A stretch of DNA of 64,000 bases, from NCBI RefSeq assembly GCF_020567525.1, contig NZ_JAJCVI010000003.1, positions 310,001 through 374,000 on the forward strand, read 5' to 3'. Position numbers and translations under genes: made by a program. The stretch comes from Halorubellus salinus. Lineage in GTDB: Archaea > Halobacteriota > Halobacteria > Halobacteriales > Natrialbaceae. The notes under the pieces were generated by a model. That model saw nothing but the letters and a program-made list of their open reading frames with translations. It was not told the origin of the DNA and did not search any database. Shown one piece after another: positions 38,589 to 47,011 of this stretch (positions are counted from its first letter, which is position 1; every line of letters starts with the position of its first letter).

Positions 38589-39272
38589 TCAACGCGGCGT
38601 CGCGCGCGTCGCCGTCGATTTGAACGTCGCCACGACGTCGCGTTCGGGTTCGAGCGCGAGGCGCTCCAGCGAGTCGACCGTCACGAGCACGGGTAGGGTC
38701 ACGTCGCCGTCGCCGACCGCGACGTCGACGAGCGCGACGGATTCCCGGCGGTCGACGCTCTCGACGACGCCCGCGAACCGGTTCCGGGCGCTGGAGGCGT
38801 CCGCGCCGGGGGCGACGGCGGGGTCGTGGAGCGTGACCGCGTCCGCACGCACCGCCACCTGAACGTCGTCCGCGGACTCGAACAGGAGCGCGCGGACGTC
38901 ACCCACGTCGGTCGCGACCGTCGCCAGTTCGCCGTCGCGCTCGCCGACCCGGCCGGTGAGGACCGCGACCTCCGTGCCGGCGGTGTCCGCGAACGCGGCG
39001 CGGACGCGAGCGAACCGCGCGAGGAGCGCGCGAGCGTCGTCCGTGAGTCGACTCCCGCCACCGCTCGCGCCACCTCGCTCGCGCTCGACGAGTACGCCGA
39101 GTTCCTCCTCCAGCGCGCCGATGCGCTTGTGCGCTCGCGAGTACGACCGCCCGAGCGCGTCCGCGGCCGCGGACAGCGATCCCTCGCGGTCGACCGCCGA
39201 GAGCAGCGCGACGTCGCGTTCGTCGACGGTCACGTCCCCGACCCGCAGGTGTGCTTCGAAGCCGGCGTCCAT
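38589..39272 (-). CDS. ModE-like molybdate-responsive regulator
   Basis: 227 residues. The winged-helix domain (about 1-95) carries the ModE/LysR-type helix-turn-helix LLSAVDREGSLSAAADALGRSYSRAHKRIGALEEELGVLVERERGG, including the GGGSRLTDDARALL wing. The rest (about 100-227) comprises two beta-rich TOBE-type repeats (VAVLTGRVGERDGELATV, FAGVVESVDRRESVALVDVAVGDGDV), the usual molybdate or tungstate pocket. It probably represses the divergent wtpAB-like genes through the 51-base spacer when the oxyanion is plentiful. The ATG at 39272 is used. Confidence 0.9.
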   Translation of the reverse strand: MDAGFEAHLRVGDVTVDERDVALLSAVDREGSLSAAADALGRSYSRAHKRIGALEEELGVLVERERGGASGGGSRLTDDARALLARFARVRAAFADTAGTEVAVLTGRVGERDGELATVATDVGDVRALLFESADDVQVAVRADAVTLHDPAVAPGADASSARNRFAGVVESVDRRESVALVDVAVGDGDVTLPVLVTVDSLERLALEPERDVVATFKSTATRATPR

Positions 39273-39323
39273 GCCGAACGCTTGCGGCGAAACCGTTATG
39301 TCTATTTCGACACAACGGTCGCT
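39273..39323. promoter_or_regulatory. Divergent spacer with inverted repeats, candidate ModE operator
   Basis: The 51 bases between the regulator and wtpA-like starts hold cgaaa (39288-39292) and its complement tttcg (39305-39309), and accgtt (39292-39297) with aacggt (39314-39319). These nested partial palindromes overlap the AT-rich core ttatgtctattt, where the promoter should be. Confidence 0.5.
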
Positions 39324-40241
39324 ATGCGCCGGTCACGTCGCTCGTTCCTCGCAGCCGCAGGTGCGACGGCCGCGACCACGGCCAGCGTCTCGCTCGCCGG
39401 CTGCAGCGCCCTCTCGACCGGGCGTGACCCAGTTCGCGTGCTCGCAGCGGGCAGCCTCCAGCACGCCCTCGACGACGGGCTGCGGGCCGCCGTCGACGCA
39501 CCCATCGCCGTCGAAGCACGTGGGTCCGCGGCCGCCGCACGCCTCGTCGCCGACGGCACGCGCACCCCGGACGTGCTCGCGCTCGCCGACGTCGCGCTCT
39601 TCGACCGGCTCCTCGACGACCACTGGCACGCCTCGTTCGCGTCGAACGCACTCGCCGTCGCCACCGCCGACACCCCCGGCGGGCGCGCCGTCGCGGCCGC
39701 GGCCGACCGCGACGACGCCCACTGGTACGACCCCGTCCTCGACGGCGACGCCGCACTCGGTCGAACAGACCCCGACCTCGACCCGCTCGGGTACCGCACC
39801 GTCTTCCTGCTCGACCTGCTCGCTGCCCGCCACGACCGCCCCGGCCTCCGCGACGCCGTCCTCTCGCGCGACCAGGTCTACCCCGAGACCGCGCTCCTCT
39901 CGGGGTTCGAGACCGGCGCGGTCGACGCCGCCGTCGTCTACGAGAGCATGGCCGTCGACCGCGGCTACGACGCCGTCGACCTCCCCGCCGCCGTCGACCT
40001 CTCCGACCCCGACCGCGCCGACGCGTACGCCGCCGCGTCCTACGACCTCCCCGACGGCGGCGTCGTCAACGGGAGCGTCGTCGAGTACGGCGCGACGCTC
40101 CGGTCCCCCGACGACGGCCGCGCCCGCGCGGTGTTCGAGACGCTCGTCGCCGGCGACTACCTCGACGCGCACGGGTTCGAGGTCCCGAGCACGTTCCCGC
40201 GATTCACGCGGGACGCGCCCGACGCGCTCGCCGACCGATGA
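39324..40241 (+). CDS. Molybdate/tungstate-binding lipoprotein, WtpA-like
   Basis: 305 residues. A Tat-type signal (MRRSRRSFLAAAGATAATTA) is followed by a lipobox with Cys27. The mature part is a type II binding protein: VLAAGSLQHALDD (oxyanion-binding first loop), EARGSAAAARLVADG, VLALADVALFDRLLDD, ASFASNALAVA, and GAVDAAVVYESMA. The wording matches WtpA/ModA-type receptors, closer to WtpA in the last two motifs. Whether molybdate or tungstate is preferred is open. Stop overlaps the permease ATG (ATGA). Confidence 0.92.
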   Translation: MRRSRRSFLAAAGATAATTASVSLAGCSALSTGRDPVRVLAAGSLQHALDDGLRAAVDAPIAVEARGSAAAARLVADGTRTPDVLALADVALFDRLLDDHWHASFASNALAVATADTPGGRAVAAAADRDDAHWYDPVLDGDAALGRTDPDLDPLGYRTVFLLDLLAARHDRPGLRDAVLSRDQVYPETALLSGFETGAVDAAVVYESMAVDRGYDAVDLPAAVDLSDPDRADAYAAASYDLPDGGVVNGSVVEYGATLRSPDDGRARAVFETLVAGDYLDAHGFEVPSTFPRFTRDAPDALADR

Positions 40242-41050
40242 CCGGCGACGCGCCAGCGGTCGCCACGCCACGGCCGCGCCGCACCGTCGACTGGCCGCTC
40301 GTCGCCGCCGTGCTCGGGGTGGCGCTCCTCGCACTGTACGCGCTCCCCGTGCTCGCACTCGTCATCGCCACCCCGCCCGGCGAACTCCTCGCCCGACTCG
40401 GCGACCCCGCGACGCTCCGCGCCATCGGGAACTCGCTCCTCACCGCGAGCGCCGCCACCGCCGTCGCGACCGCGTTCGGCGTCCCGCTCGCGTACTGGCT
40501 CTCCCGGACCGGCGGCCGCCTCGCCACCGCCGTCACCGGCGTCGTCGTCCTCCCCTTGGTCCTCCCGCCCGTCGTCGCCGGCATCCTCCTCGTCAGCGTC
40601 TTCGGGCCGAACGGCCTCGCTCCCACCGCCACCGCGTTCGGCGTCCAGTTCACGCGCTCGTACCTCGGCATCGTCGCCGCACAGACGTTCGTCGCCTCCC
40701 CGTTCGTCGTCGTCACCGCCACCGCCGCGTTCGACCGCGTCGACCCGGCACTCGCAGACGCCGCCCGTAGCCTCGGGCACGACGAACTCGCGACGTTCCG
40801 CCGCGTCGTCCTCCCACTCGCGTGGCCGGGCGTCCTCGCCGGCGTCACGCTCACGTTCGCCCGCTCGATGGGCGAGTTCGGCGCGACCATGCTCGTCGCG
40901 TACTACCCGCGGACCGTCCCCGTCCAGATCTGGCGCGAGTTCGTCGGCAGCGGCCTCGACGCCGCACTCCCCCTCGCCGCCGTCCTGCTCGCCGTCTCGC
41001 TCGCGGTCGTCGTCGCCCTCCACGTCCTCGGCGCCGACCCCTGGCAGTGA
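40238..41050 (+). CDS. Molybdate/tungstate ABC permease, WtpB/ModB-like
   Basis: 270 residues with about six helices. The EAA-type loop DAARSLGHDELATFRRVVLPLAWPG (about 170-195), which docks on an ATPase subunit, is intact, as is FARSMGEFGATMLV, typical of ModB/WtpB. Overlaps the binding-protein gene by ATGA. A matching ATPase gene would normally follow, but the next gene is an acetyltransferase, so the ATPase must be elsewhere or shared. Confidence 0.93.
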   Translation: MTGDAPAVATPRPRRTVDWPLVAAVLGVALLALYALPVLALVIATPPGELLARLGDPATLRAIGNSLLTASAATAVATAFGVPLAYWLSRTGGRLATAVTGVVVLPLVLPPVVAGILLVSVFGPNGLAPTATAFGVQFTRSYLGIVAAQTFVASPFVVVTATAAFDRVDPALADAARSLGHDELATFRRVVLPLAWPGVLAGVTLTFARSMGEFGATMLVAYYPRTVPVQIWREFVGSGLDAALPLAAVLLAVSLAVVVALHVLGADPWQ

Positions 41051-41098
41051 CGCGGTAGCCTGCCAACAACTAACAACCTGGGCGCGGTCGGTTCGAGC

Positions 41099-41896
41099 AT
41101 GGCCCGCTCGCACGAGTTCGACCACGACCGGCGACGACAGATCTACGAGTACGTCGAACGCAACGGCGCCGTCGACCCGGAGGACGCCCGGCAGGCGCTG
41201 CTCGTGCAGCCCGACAGCAGCTCGAAGCCCGCGCGTTCGGGCGCCGAACTCAAGCCGTCGGTGCCGATGGCGAGCGAGGAGTTCGACCACCACGTCAGCA
41301 TCCTCGAACGCGACGGGCACGTAGAGGAGCGCGACGGGAAGCTCCGCGTCGCCATCCCCATCGACGCCGACGCCACCACTGTCGACGTCGGCGACGTAGA
41401 AGCGACCGTCCGCCCCGCCCAACAGGAGGACATCGCGGGCATCCTCGGCGTCATCGAGACCATCGCGAGCGACGAATCGTACGTCGTCGCGCGCCGACTC
41501 GCCGCCGACGTCACGCGCGACGAGGTCCTCCTCCGGCACAACGAGAGCGAGGACCGCGTGTTCTTCGTCGCCACCGTCGACGACGACGCCGTCGGCTGGC
41601 TGCACGTCGAGGTCTCGCAGGCGCCGAACATGTCCCACACCGCCGAACTCACCGTCGGCGTGCTCGAAGCGTATCGCGACGGCGGCCTCGGGTCGACGCT
41701 CATGGAACGCGGGCTCGACTGGGCGCGCTCGACGGGCGTCGAGAAGGTCTACCAGAACCTCCCCGCGACGAACGACGCCGCCATCTCGTTCCTCGAAGGG
41801 ACCGGGTGGACGCGCGAAGCCACGCGCGAGGGCCACTACCGCATCGACGACGAACTCGTCGACGAGGTCCAGCTCGCCATCTGGCTCGACGACTGA
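41099..41896 (+). CDS. HTH-GNAT fusion: N-terminal winged helix and N-acetyltransferase
   Basis: 265 residues. Residues 1-85 look like a winged-helix module (DHDRRRQIYEYVERNGAVDPEDARQAL, FDHHVSILERDGHVEERDGKLRVA). Residues about 100-265 are a GNAT domain: VRPAQQEDIAGILGVI, VGWLHVEVSQ, TAELTVGVLEAYRDGGLGSTLMERGLDWA with the acetyl-CoA loop GVLEAYRDGGLGSTL, and NLPATNDAAISFLEGTGW. A regulator that acetylates a target, or an acetyltransferase with a DNA tether, are both possible. It sits where a transporter ATPase might be expected but shows no Walker motifs. Confidence 0.88.
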   Translation: MARSHEFDHDRRRQIYEYVERNGAVDPEDARQALLVQPDSSSKPARSGAELKPSVPMASEEFDHHVSILERDGHVEERDGKLRVAIPIDADATTVDVGDVEATVRPAQQEDIAGILGVIETIASDESYVVARRLAADVTRDEVLLRHNESEDRVFFVATVDDDAVGWLHVEVSQAPNMSHTAELTVGVLEAYRDGGLGSTLMERGLDWARSTGVEKVYQNLPATNDAAISFLEGTGWTREATREGHYRIDDELVDEVQLAIWLDD

Positions 41897-41950
41897 CGAG
41901 GCGGCGAAACGGCGGAGGCTTTTCCGACTGGCACGCGTTGGCCGACGGAC

Positions 41951-42139
41951 ATGGGGCTCTTCAGCGAACTCGGTCGGAGCGTGGAGCAGTTCAAACGAAC
42001 CGTCGAGTCGACCGCGGCGGAGACCGCCGAGTTCGAGTGTCGCGCCTGCGGGACTCGACTGCACACGGACCACGAGACGTGCCCCGAATGCGGCGCCGAC
42101 GCCGTCCGCGAGCGCGCCACCGACGACGCGGACGACTGA
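41951..42139 (+). CDS. Small zinc-ribbon protein
   Basis: 62 residues with an amphipathic helix (LGRSVEQFKRTVESTAAE) and one CRACG...CPECG zinc ribbon (two CxxC pairs, 13 residues between the inner cysteines), then an acidic tail. Such proteins are common in haloarchaea; the role is unknown. It is convergent with mobA, with five bases between stop codons. Confidence 0.85.
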   Translation: MGLFSELGRSVEQFKRTVESTAAETAEFECRACGTRLHTDHETCPECGADAVRERATDDADD

Positions 42140-42144
42140 CGCGG

Positions 42145-42840
42145 TCAGCGCTCCAGGTCCGCTCGCGAGTCGACGTCGGCGAGCGACCGCGTCGAGAACC
42201 CGCTCTCTCGAACGTCGACCTCGCGGATTGCGAGCGCGTCGAGGACGTCGCGGAATCGGCGCGACCCGGCGGCGAGCGTCTCGTCGACCGCGGCCGCGAG
42301 CGCGTCGGTCCCGTACGCAGCGCACGTCGGTTTCGGGTAGCCGCCGACGACCGGAACGACCGCGTCGACCGCGTCCTCGGCCGCGGATTCGGGACTCGCA
42401 GCGTCGCCGCCTTCGAGCGCTCCCGCGAGCCACTGGACGAGCGCCGGGTCGAGCCACGGGAGGTCGCACGCCGCCACGACGACCACCGGCGCGTCCACGC
42501 AAGCGAGGGCGCTCGCCAGTCCCGCCACCGGGCCCTCGTCCGGGCGCTCGTCGAGCGCGAACCGAACGCCGACGTCGACGCCGGTGTCGTCGAGGGCGGC
42601 CGCGAACGCGTCGCGTTGGTCCGCGCGGCAATTCACGACGACCACCCTGGTCACGGTTGCCAGGGCGTCGACGACGCGCGCCAGCATCGGCTCCCCGTCG
42701 ACGGTCGCGAGCGCCTTGTCGCCGCCCTCGAAGCGCGTCGACCGGCCACCCGCGAGCACCACGCCTGCTACTGGTCGGGAGCCGCGACGCTCGGCGGCGT
42801 CGTCGTCGCCGGACGCGTCCCCCTCGTTCGAGTCCGCCAT
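42145..42840 (-). CDS. mobA: Molybdenum cofactor guanylyltransferase MobA
   Basis: 231 residues. After a Ser/Asp/Glu-rich start the nucleotidyltransferase motif VVLAGGRSTRFEGGDKAL marks the GTP site, followed by EPMLARVV, DERPDEGPVAGLASAL and AACDLPWLDPALV (metal-binding Asp). It attaches GMP to the molybdenum cofactor to form the bis-MGD type used by DMSO-reductase-family enzymes. The ATG at 42840 is chosen because in-frame upstream sequence lies in a 40-bp repeat. It closes the molybdenum region. Confidence 0.93.
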   Translation of the reverse strand: MADSNEGDASGDDDAAERRGSRPVAGVVLAGGRSTRFEGGDKALATVDGEPMLARVVDALATVTRVVVVNCRADQRDAFAAALDDTGVDVGVRFALDERPDEGPVAGLASALACVDAPVVVVAACDLPWLDPALVQWLAGALEGGDAASPESAAEDAVDAVVPVVGGYPKPTCAAYGTDALAAAVDETLAAGSRRFRDVLDALAIREVDVRESGFSTRSLADVDSRADLER

Positions 42841-42860
42841 CTGTCCGCGCTTCGACCACC

Positions 42861-42940
42861 ACACCCGTAACGCCGTCGCTCCACGCGCCCATCGAGCACC
42901 ACGCCGGTAACGTCGTCGCTCCACGCGCTCATCGACCCAC
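42861..42940. repeat. 40-bp direct repeat, two copies
   Basis: 42861-42900 and 42901-42940 match at about 33 of 40 positions (core gtcgctccacgcg). They lie just upstream of mobA, between divergent starts. Confidence 0.8.
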
Positions 42941-42980
42941 CAGAGTCGACAGACGACGACCACCTACCCCCGAACGTATC

Positions 42981-42992
42981 AGAAAGAATTTA
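42981..42992 (+). promoter_or_regulatory. TATA-like box for the exported protein gene
   Basis: agaaagaattta is centred about 29 bases before the ATG at 43017, fitting a leaderless start. Confidence 0.5.
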
Positions 42993-43016
42993 CCAATCGG
43001 CGAGGGCGGAACGGCC

Positions 43017-43517
43017 ATGGAACGTCCGAGCCCGCGCCACGTCGTCGCGACGCTCGTGCTCGCCGCCATCGTCGTCTCGCTCGCCCTCCCCCCGCTCGGC
43101 GGTCCACCGACGGTCACCGTCGAGAACCACGACCAGAACCGGACGTATCGCGTCACCGCCTACGCCGTTCAGGACGTCGACCAGCCCTCCTCGGTCGACT
43201 TCCTGGCCACCACCGACGACCGACGCGAACGCGTCCGCTTCGAGGCCGTCTTCTGGCAGAACGACGCGGACTACCGGAACGTCACAGTTGCTAGCCCCTA
43301 CGGTGCGAACGGGAGCGCGCTCGTCCCCGCCGGCGGGAACGCGACCGTCGAACTCGACGGGTACGACCGCGAACCGACCATCGTCTACGTCGTCGAACTC
43401 GCGGACAGCGAGCGCGTCGTCCACGTCGACGCGACGCGCTGCAGCAAACCCGACCAGTCCGTCACGGTCGCCATCGACGACGGCGACTTCCAGAACGGGT
43501 CCAGCGTCTGCGCGTAA
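43017..43517 (+). CDS. Small exported or membrane-anchored protein
   Basis: 166 residues. An N-terminal hydrophobic helix (VVATLVLAAIVVSLALPPL) is followed by a beta-rich extracellular part (TVTVENHDQNRTYRVTAYAVQ, NATVELDGYDREPTIVYVVEL) with several N-x-S/T sites and two late cysteines (CSKPDQ..., SSVCA) that may form a disulfide. No domain recognised. The ATG at 43017 follows the TATA-like box at 42981. Confidence 0.75.
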   Translation: MERPSPRHVVATLVLAAIVVSLALPPLGGPPTVTVENHDQNRTYRVTAYAVQDVDQPSSVDFLATTDDRRERVRFEAVFWQNDADYRNVTVASPYGANGSALVPAGGNATVELDGYDREPTIVYVVELADSERVVHVDATRCSKPDQSVTVAIDDGDFQNGSSVCA

Positions 43518-43649
43518 CCGACGCCGTCACGCAAACGCGACTCGCCGGACCTGGACGGAACGAGCCCGGGCCACCGCTGCCACTCGTTCTCATTGAGGGA
43601 GAATCACACGGCCATTTCAGGGGCGAGAACGTCGTACGATAGACCAGTC

Positions 43650-44306
43650 ATGGCTTCGAATGCGTGCAGCGCGTGGTGGCACGGCGACTGCGAGGGCACC
43701 AGCGCGTGCCCACCACGATGTCCGCGGTTCCGCGACAGCGACGGTCGCCCGTACCTCGTCCAACTCGTAACTGACGAGACAGACGCCCAAGGCGCGACCG
43801 GTTCGACCGATTCGACCGATTCGACCGACGACCTCCTCGACGGCGCCGTCGCGATGTACCGCGACTACCCCGCCGAACACCGCTCGATGGGCATCCCACC
43901 AGTCCACGAAGTACGCATCCGCGAGTGGCTCGACGGGCTCGCAGCACGCGGCCGGAACGTCGTCGCCACGCTCGACGGCGACGTCGTCGGCCACGCCGCG
44001 TACGCCCCCCGTGACGCCGCCGTCCCCGAGATGCTCGTCTACGTCGACCCCGACCACCACGGCCGCGGCCTCGGCACCGAACTCACCAAGCACGTCCTCG
44101 CGCACGCCGCAACCGACGGCTGCGACGGCGTCGCGCTCGACGTCGCCCGCGACAACCCCACCGCCATCCACGTCTACGAATCACTCGGGTTCGAACCGAC
44201 CGACGAGACCCCCATGGAGGTCGAGATGCGCGTCGACACCGACCACCCCATCGTCCTCCACGTCCGGCAGCCACCCGCGGACCGCGACCTCGAAGCACCG
44301 AACTGA
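43650..44306 (+). CDS. GNAT N-acetyltransferase with N-terminal Cys cluster
   Basis: 218 residues. The first 35 residues contain four or five cysteines and a His (NACSAWWHGDCEGTSACPPRCP), a probable zinc or iron-sulfur module. A repetitive Ser-Thr-Asp linker (GSTDSTDSTDD), encoded by a 9-bp DNA repeat, joins it to a GNAT domain (about 95-195): VVATLDGDVVGHAAYAP, EMLVYVDPDHHGRGLGTELTKHV (acetyl-CoA loop), ALDVARDNPTAIHVYESLGF. The ATG at 43650 places the Cys cluster at the N-terminus; an earlier in-frame start is less likely. The substrate is unknown. Confidence 0.88.
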   Translation: MASNACSAWWHGDCEGTSACPPRCPRFRDSDGRPYLVQLVTDETDAQGATGSTDSTDSTDDLLDGAVAMYRDYPAEHRSMGIPPVHEVRIREWLDGLAARGRNVVATLDGDVVGHAAYAPRDAAVPEMLVYVDPDHHGRGLGTELTKHVLAHAATDGCDGVALDVARDNPTAIHVYESLGFEPTDETPMEVEMRVDTDHPIVLHVRQPPADRDLEAPN

Positions 44307-44399
44307 CCGACTCCGGCGCCGACCCTGACGCGCCGAACCGATCGATTCCGACGGACGACCGCGCTACCTCTCGGCGACCGATGGCCGCTCCCGCGGGCG

Positions 44400-44798
44400 C
44401 TACTCGTCCTCGATGTGCGCGAACAGGACCGGGCGCTGGCTGTCGAGGATGACGTTCTGGGAGACGCTCCCGAACAACGCCTTCCCGGTCGGCGACCGCT
44501 TCCGGCCCGCGACGCAGATACAGTCGACGTCCAGCTCGTTCGCGCGCTCGACGATCTCGTCCGACGGACTGCCCGACTCCTCGTCGAGGTTGTACTCCAC
44601 GCCCGCTTCCTCCAGGATCTCGGTCGCGCGCCGCACCGACCCGACCTGATTCACGGACGCCCCCGACGGGTTCTCCTGGAAGATGTGCAGTACCGTCACC
44701 GACACCTCGCTGTCCGCCGCTGGCAGGTCCGCGACCGCGTTCGCCTGCGCCGTCGCTCGCTCCTCGCTCTGGTCGACCGGGATGAGAACGTGATACAT
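44400..44798 (-). CDS. Universal stress protein (UspA)
   Basis: 132 residues. MYHVLIPVDQSEERATAQA is the first strand and loop. The C-terminal GRKRSPTGKALFGSVSQNVILDSQRPVLF carries the G-x2-G-x9-G-S ATP-loop layout in modified form (GRKRSPTGKALFGSVS). The ATG at 44798 begins the first strand. It is one of three Usp loci in the window. Confidence 0.9.
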   Translation of the reverse strand: MYHVLIPVDQSEERATAQANAVADLPAADSEVSVTVLHIFQENPSGASVNQVGSVRRATEILEEAGVEYNLDEESGSPSDEIVERANELDVDCICVAGRKRSPTGKALFGSVSQNVILDSQRPVLFAHIEDE

Positions 44799-44865
44799 AC
44801 GCCTCGCTTCGAGGACGGGTGGCTTATGCGTTCCCCCGTCATGGACGGCTCGTACCCGAAGACGT

Positions 44866-46335
44866 ATGCCGAACGCGGTCGAGGCCCCGACGATGTCGAG
44901 CGTCTCGGCACGAATCGTCCTCGCCGTCTCGGTCGTCGTGCTCGCGCTCGTCTCGAGCCTCGTCGTCGTCGCCATCCCCAGCGGCGACCGAGCGGCCGCC
45001 GAGCCCGCCACGGCACCGCCTGACGACGACGTCGTCGCCGTGCACGCGGACGGCGTCACCGGCGACGGCGTCGACGTCGCCGTCCTCGACCCGACCGGGT
45101 TCGACACCGACGCCGACGCGTACGCCGACGCCGTCGTCGCCGCTCGCGCGTTCGGCCCCGGGCCGACCGTCGGCCCGAACGCGGGCGACGTCCACGGCAC
45201 GCGCTCCGCGCGCCAGGTCGCGGCGGTCGCGCCGAACGCGAGCCTCCACCTCGCCGGGTTCGACGGGGAGACCGGGTACGGGCGCGCGATGGCGTGGGCG
45301 GTCCGACAGGACGTCGACGTCGTCGTCGTCCCCGCGGCGTTCCACGGCAAACCAGGGACGGGCGAGTCCGTCGTCGAGAACGTCACGTCGCGCGCGGTCG
45401 CCCGTGGCGTCGTCGTCGTCGTCGCCGCCGGGAACACCGCCCGCGGCACGTACCGCGCGACGTACGACCGCGTCCGGAACGGCGCGCTCGTCGTCGAGGA
45501 CGGCGTCCGGAACTACCTCCGCGGCGACGACCGCGTCGTCCGCGCGTGGCTCTCCTGGACCGACGCCGGACCCGAGGAATCGTACGCGCTCGAACTCTAC
45601 CGCGTCACCGACACCGGGTCGCGACTCGTCGCGCGCTCGGTCCCCTACGAAGCGGACCGGGAACCGAACGCGCGCCTGAACGTCCGCGTCGAACCCGGCA
45701 CGCACTTCCTCGTCGTCCGCGGCCCCGACCGACCCACGGGGTCGACCGTTCGCGTGACGAGCGCGACGAACGGACTCCAGCACGTCACCGTCCGCGGGAG
45801 CCTCGTCGCCCCGGCGACCGCCGACGGCGTCCTCGCGGTCGGCGCGTGGAACCCCGTCCAGGGGCGACTCGCGGCGTACTCCTCCAGCGGTCCGACGCTC
45901 GCGGGTCAAGGGGTCGACGTCGTCGCGACCGCACGCGCCGACGACGGCTTCCGCGGGTCCTCTGTCGCCGCCGCACGCGCTGGTGGCGTCGCGGCGCTCG
46001 TCCGCGCCGTCCGGCCGAACGCCACGCCAGCGGTCGTCGAATCCTACCTCGAGCGGACGGCGCGCGACGTCGGCGTCGAGGGCGTCGACGCCCGCACCGG
46101 CGGCGGGCTCCTCCGGCCCGAACGCGCCGTCACCGCCGCGCTCGCCGACGCACGGAACACCACCGTCGACCCCGGAACCACCAGCGCCGCGCTCCAGGCC
46201 CGAGCGGACAGCACGCCCGACGCCCCGGGTAGCTCGACGCCCGGCGCACCCGATACCTCCACGCTCCCCTTCGTCGCGAACGCCGCGGTACTCTTCGCCT
46301 ACGCCGGCGCTCGAACCACTCAAGCGCGGGTTTGA
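44866..46335 (+). CDS. Subtilisin-like serine protease (S8), secreted or membrane-tethered
   Basis: 489 residues. An N-terminal hydrophobic helix (about 16-37) is followed by a subtilase domain with Asp75 (VAVLDPTGFD, one residue longer than the usual D-T/S-G), His110 (DVHGTRSA), the oxyanion Asn190 (VAAGN) and Ser366 (GFRGSSVAAARAGG, with A where GTSMAAP has P). YSSSGPT before the Ser block is also typical. A beta-rich insertion (about 200-305) separates Asn and Ser. There is no long propeptide. A Pro/Thr/Ser linker leads to a short C-terminal hydrophobic stretch. It lies just upstream of a membrane-bound HTH protein that could share its control. Confidence 0.85.
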   Translation: MPNAVEAPTMSSVSARIVLAVSVVVLALVSSLVVVAIPSGDRAAAEPATAPPDDDVVAVHADGVTGDGVDVAVLDPTGFDTDADAYADAVVAARAFGPGPTVGPNAGDVHGTRSARQVAAVAPNASLHLAGFDGETGYGRAMAWAVRQDVDVVVVPAAFHGKPGTGESVVENVTSRAVARGVVVVVAAGNTARGTYRATYDRVRNGALVVEDGVRNYLRGDDRVVRAWLSWTDAGPEESYALELYRVTDTGSRLVARSVPYEADREPNARLNVRVEPGTHFLVVRGPDRPTGSTVRVTSATNGLQHVTVRGSLVAPATADGVLAVGAWNPVQGRLAAYSSSGPTLAGQGVDVVATARADDGFRGSSVAAARAGGVAALVRAVRPNATPAVVESYLERTARDVGVEGVDARTGGGLLRPERAVTAALADARNTTVDPGTTSAALQARADSTPDAPGSSTPGAPDTSTLPFVANAAVLFAYAGARTTQARV

Positions 46336-46381
46336 GCTACGACCACGGTTAACTTCGCGCCGTCTGAACGCTCTGGTAGCC

Positions 46382-46990
46382 ATGGGGAGCCTCATCGAAC
46401 GCGTCCAGGGGGAGGTCGCGGACAGCGACGAGGGCCCGCTCGTCCTCGACGTCGTCGACGGCGAATCCGACGTCGTCCTCGACGCACTCGCCGCCGACAC
46501 CCGGCGTCGCGTCTTCCGTGCGCTCTTCGACGAACCGGGGACCGCGAGCGCGCTCGCCGACCAGCTCGACGAGAGCGTCCAGACTGTCCACTACCACCTC
46601 TCGGAACTCCAGGACGCCGACCTCGTCGAACCCGTCGACACCCGCTACTCGGAGAAAGGCAACGAGATGACGGTCTACGGCCCCGCGAGCGACCCGATCG
46701 TCTTCGTGGGGAACGAGGAGTTCGCGCCCGCCGTCGAACGCTCGATGACGCGCATCATCGGCGGCGTCGGCCTGCTCGCCGCCGCGAGCCTCCTCGTCCA
46801 GTTCGGCGTGGAGCGCCTCGCGCGCGGCACGCGGCTCAGCGGTCGCGCCGCCGAACCCGCGAGCGCGGTCGACGGCGTCGCCCCCGACGGCACGCTCGCG
46901 AACCTCCTGCTCGACGTCGTCGAGCCCGGACTCGCGTTCTTCCTCGGGACGCTCGTCCTCGTCGCCGTCCTCGTCGTCGCACGCCGCTGA
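46382..46990 (+). CDS. Winged-helix regulator with two membrane helices
   Basis: 202 residues. An ArsR-type winged helix (residues about 25-90): LDALAADTRRRVFRALFDEPGTASALADQLDESVQTVHYHLSELQDADLV with a recognition helix ESVQTVHYHLSELQ. Two hydrophobic helices follow (about 120-140 and 175-200), so the DNA-binding domain would be held at the membrane. It follows the subtilase by 46 bases on the same strand. Regulated proteolysis of a membrane-tethered regulator by the neighbouring subtilase is an attractive but untested idea; the protease active site should face outward. Confidence 0.85.
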   Translation: MGSLIERVQGEVADSDEGPLVLDVVDGESDVVLDALAADTRRRVFRALFDEPGTASALADQLDESVQTVHYHLSELQDADLVEPVDTRYSEKGNEMTVYGPASDPIVFVGNEEFAPAVERSMTRIIGGVGLLAAASLLVQFGVERLARGTRLSGRAAEPASAVDGVAPDGTLANLLLDVVEPGLAFFLGTLVLVAVLVVARR

Positions 46991-47011
46991 CCACGACCGA
47001 ACGCGCCACCC

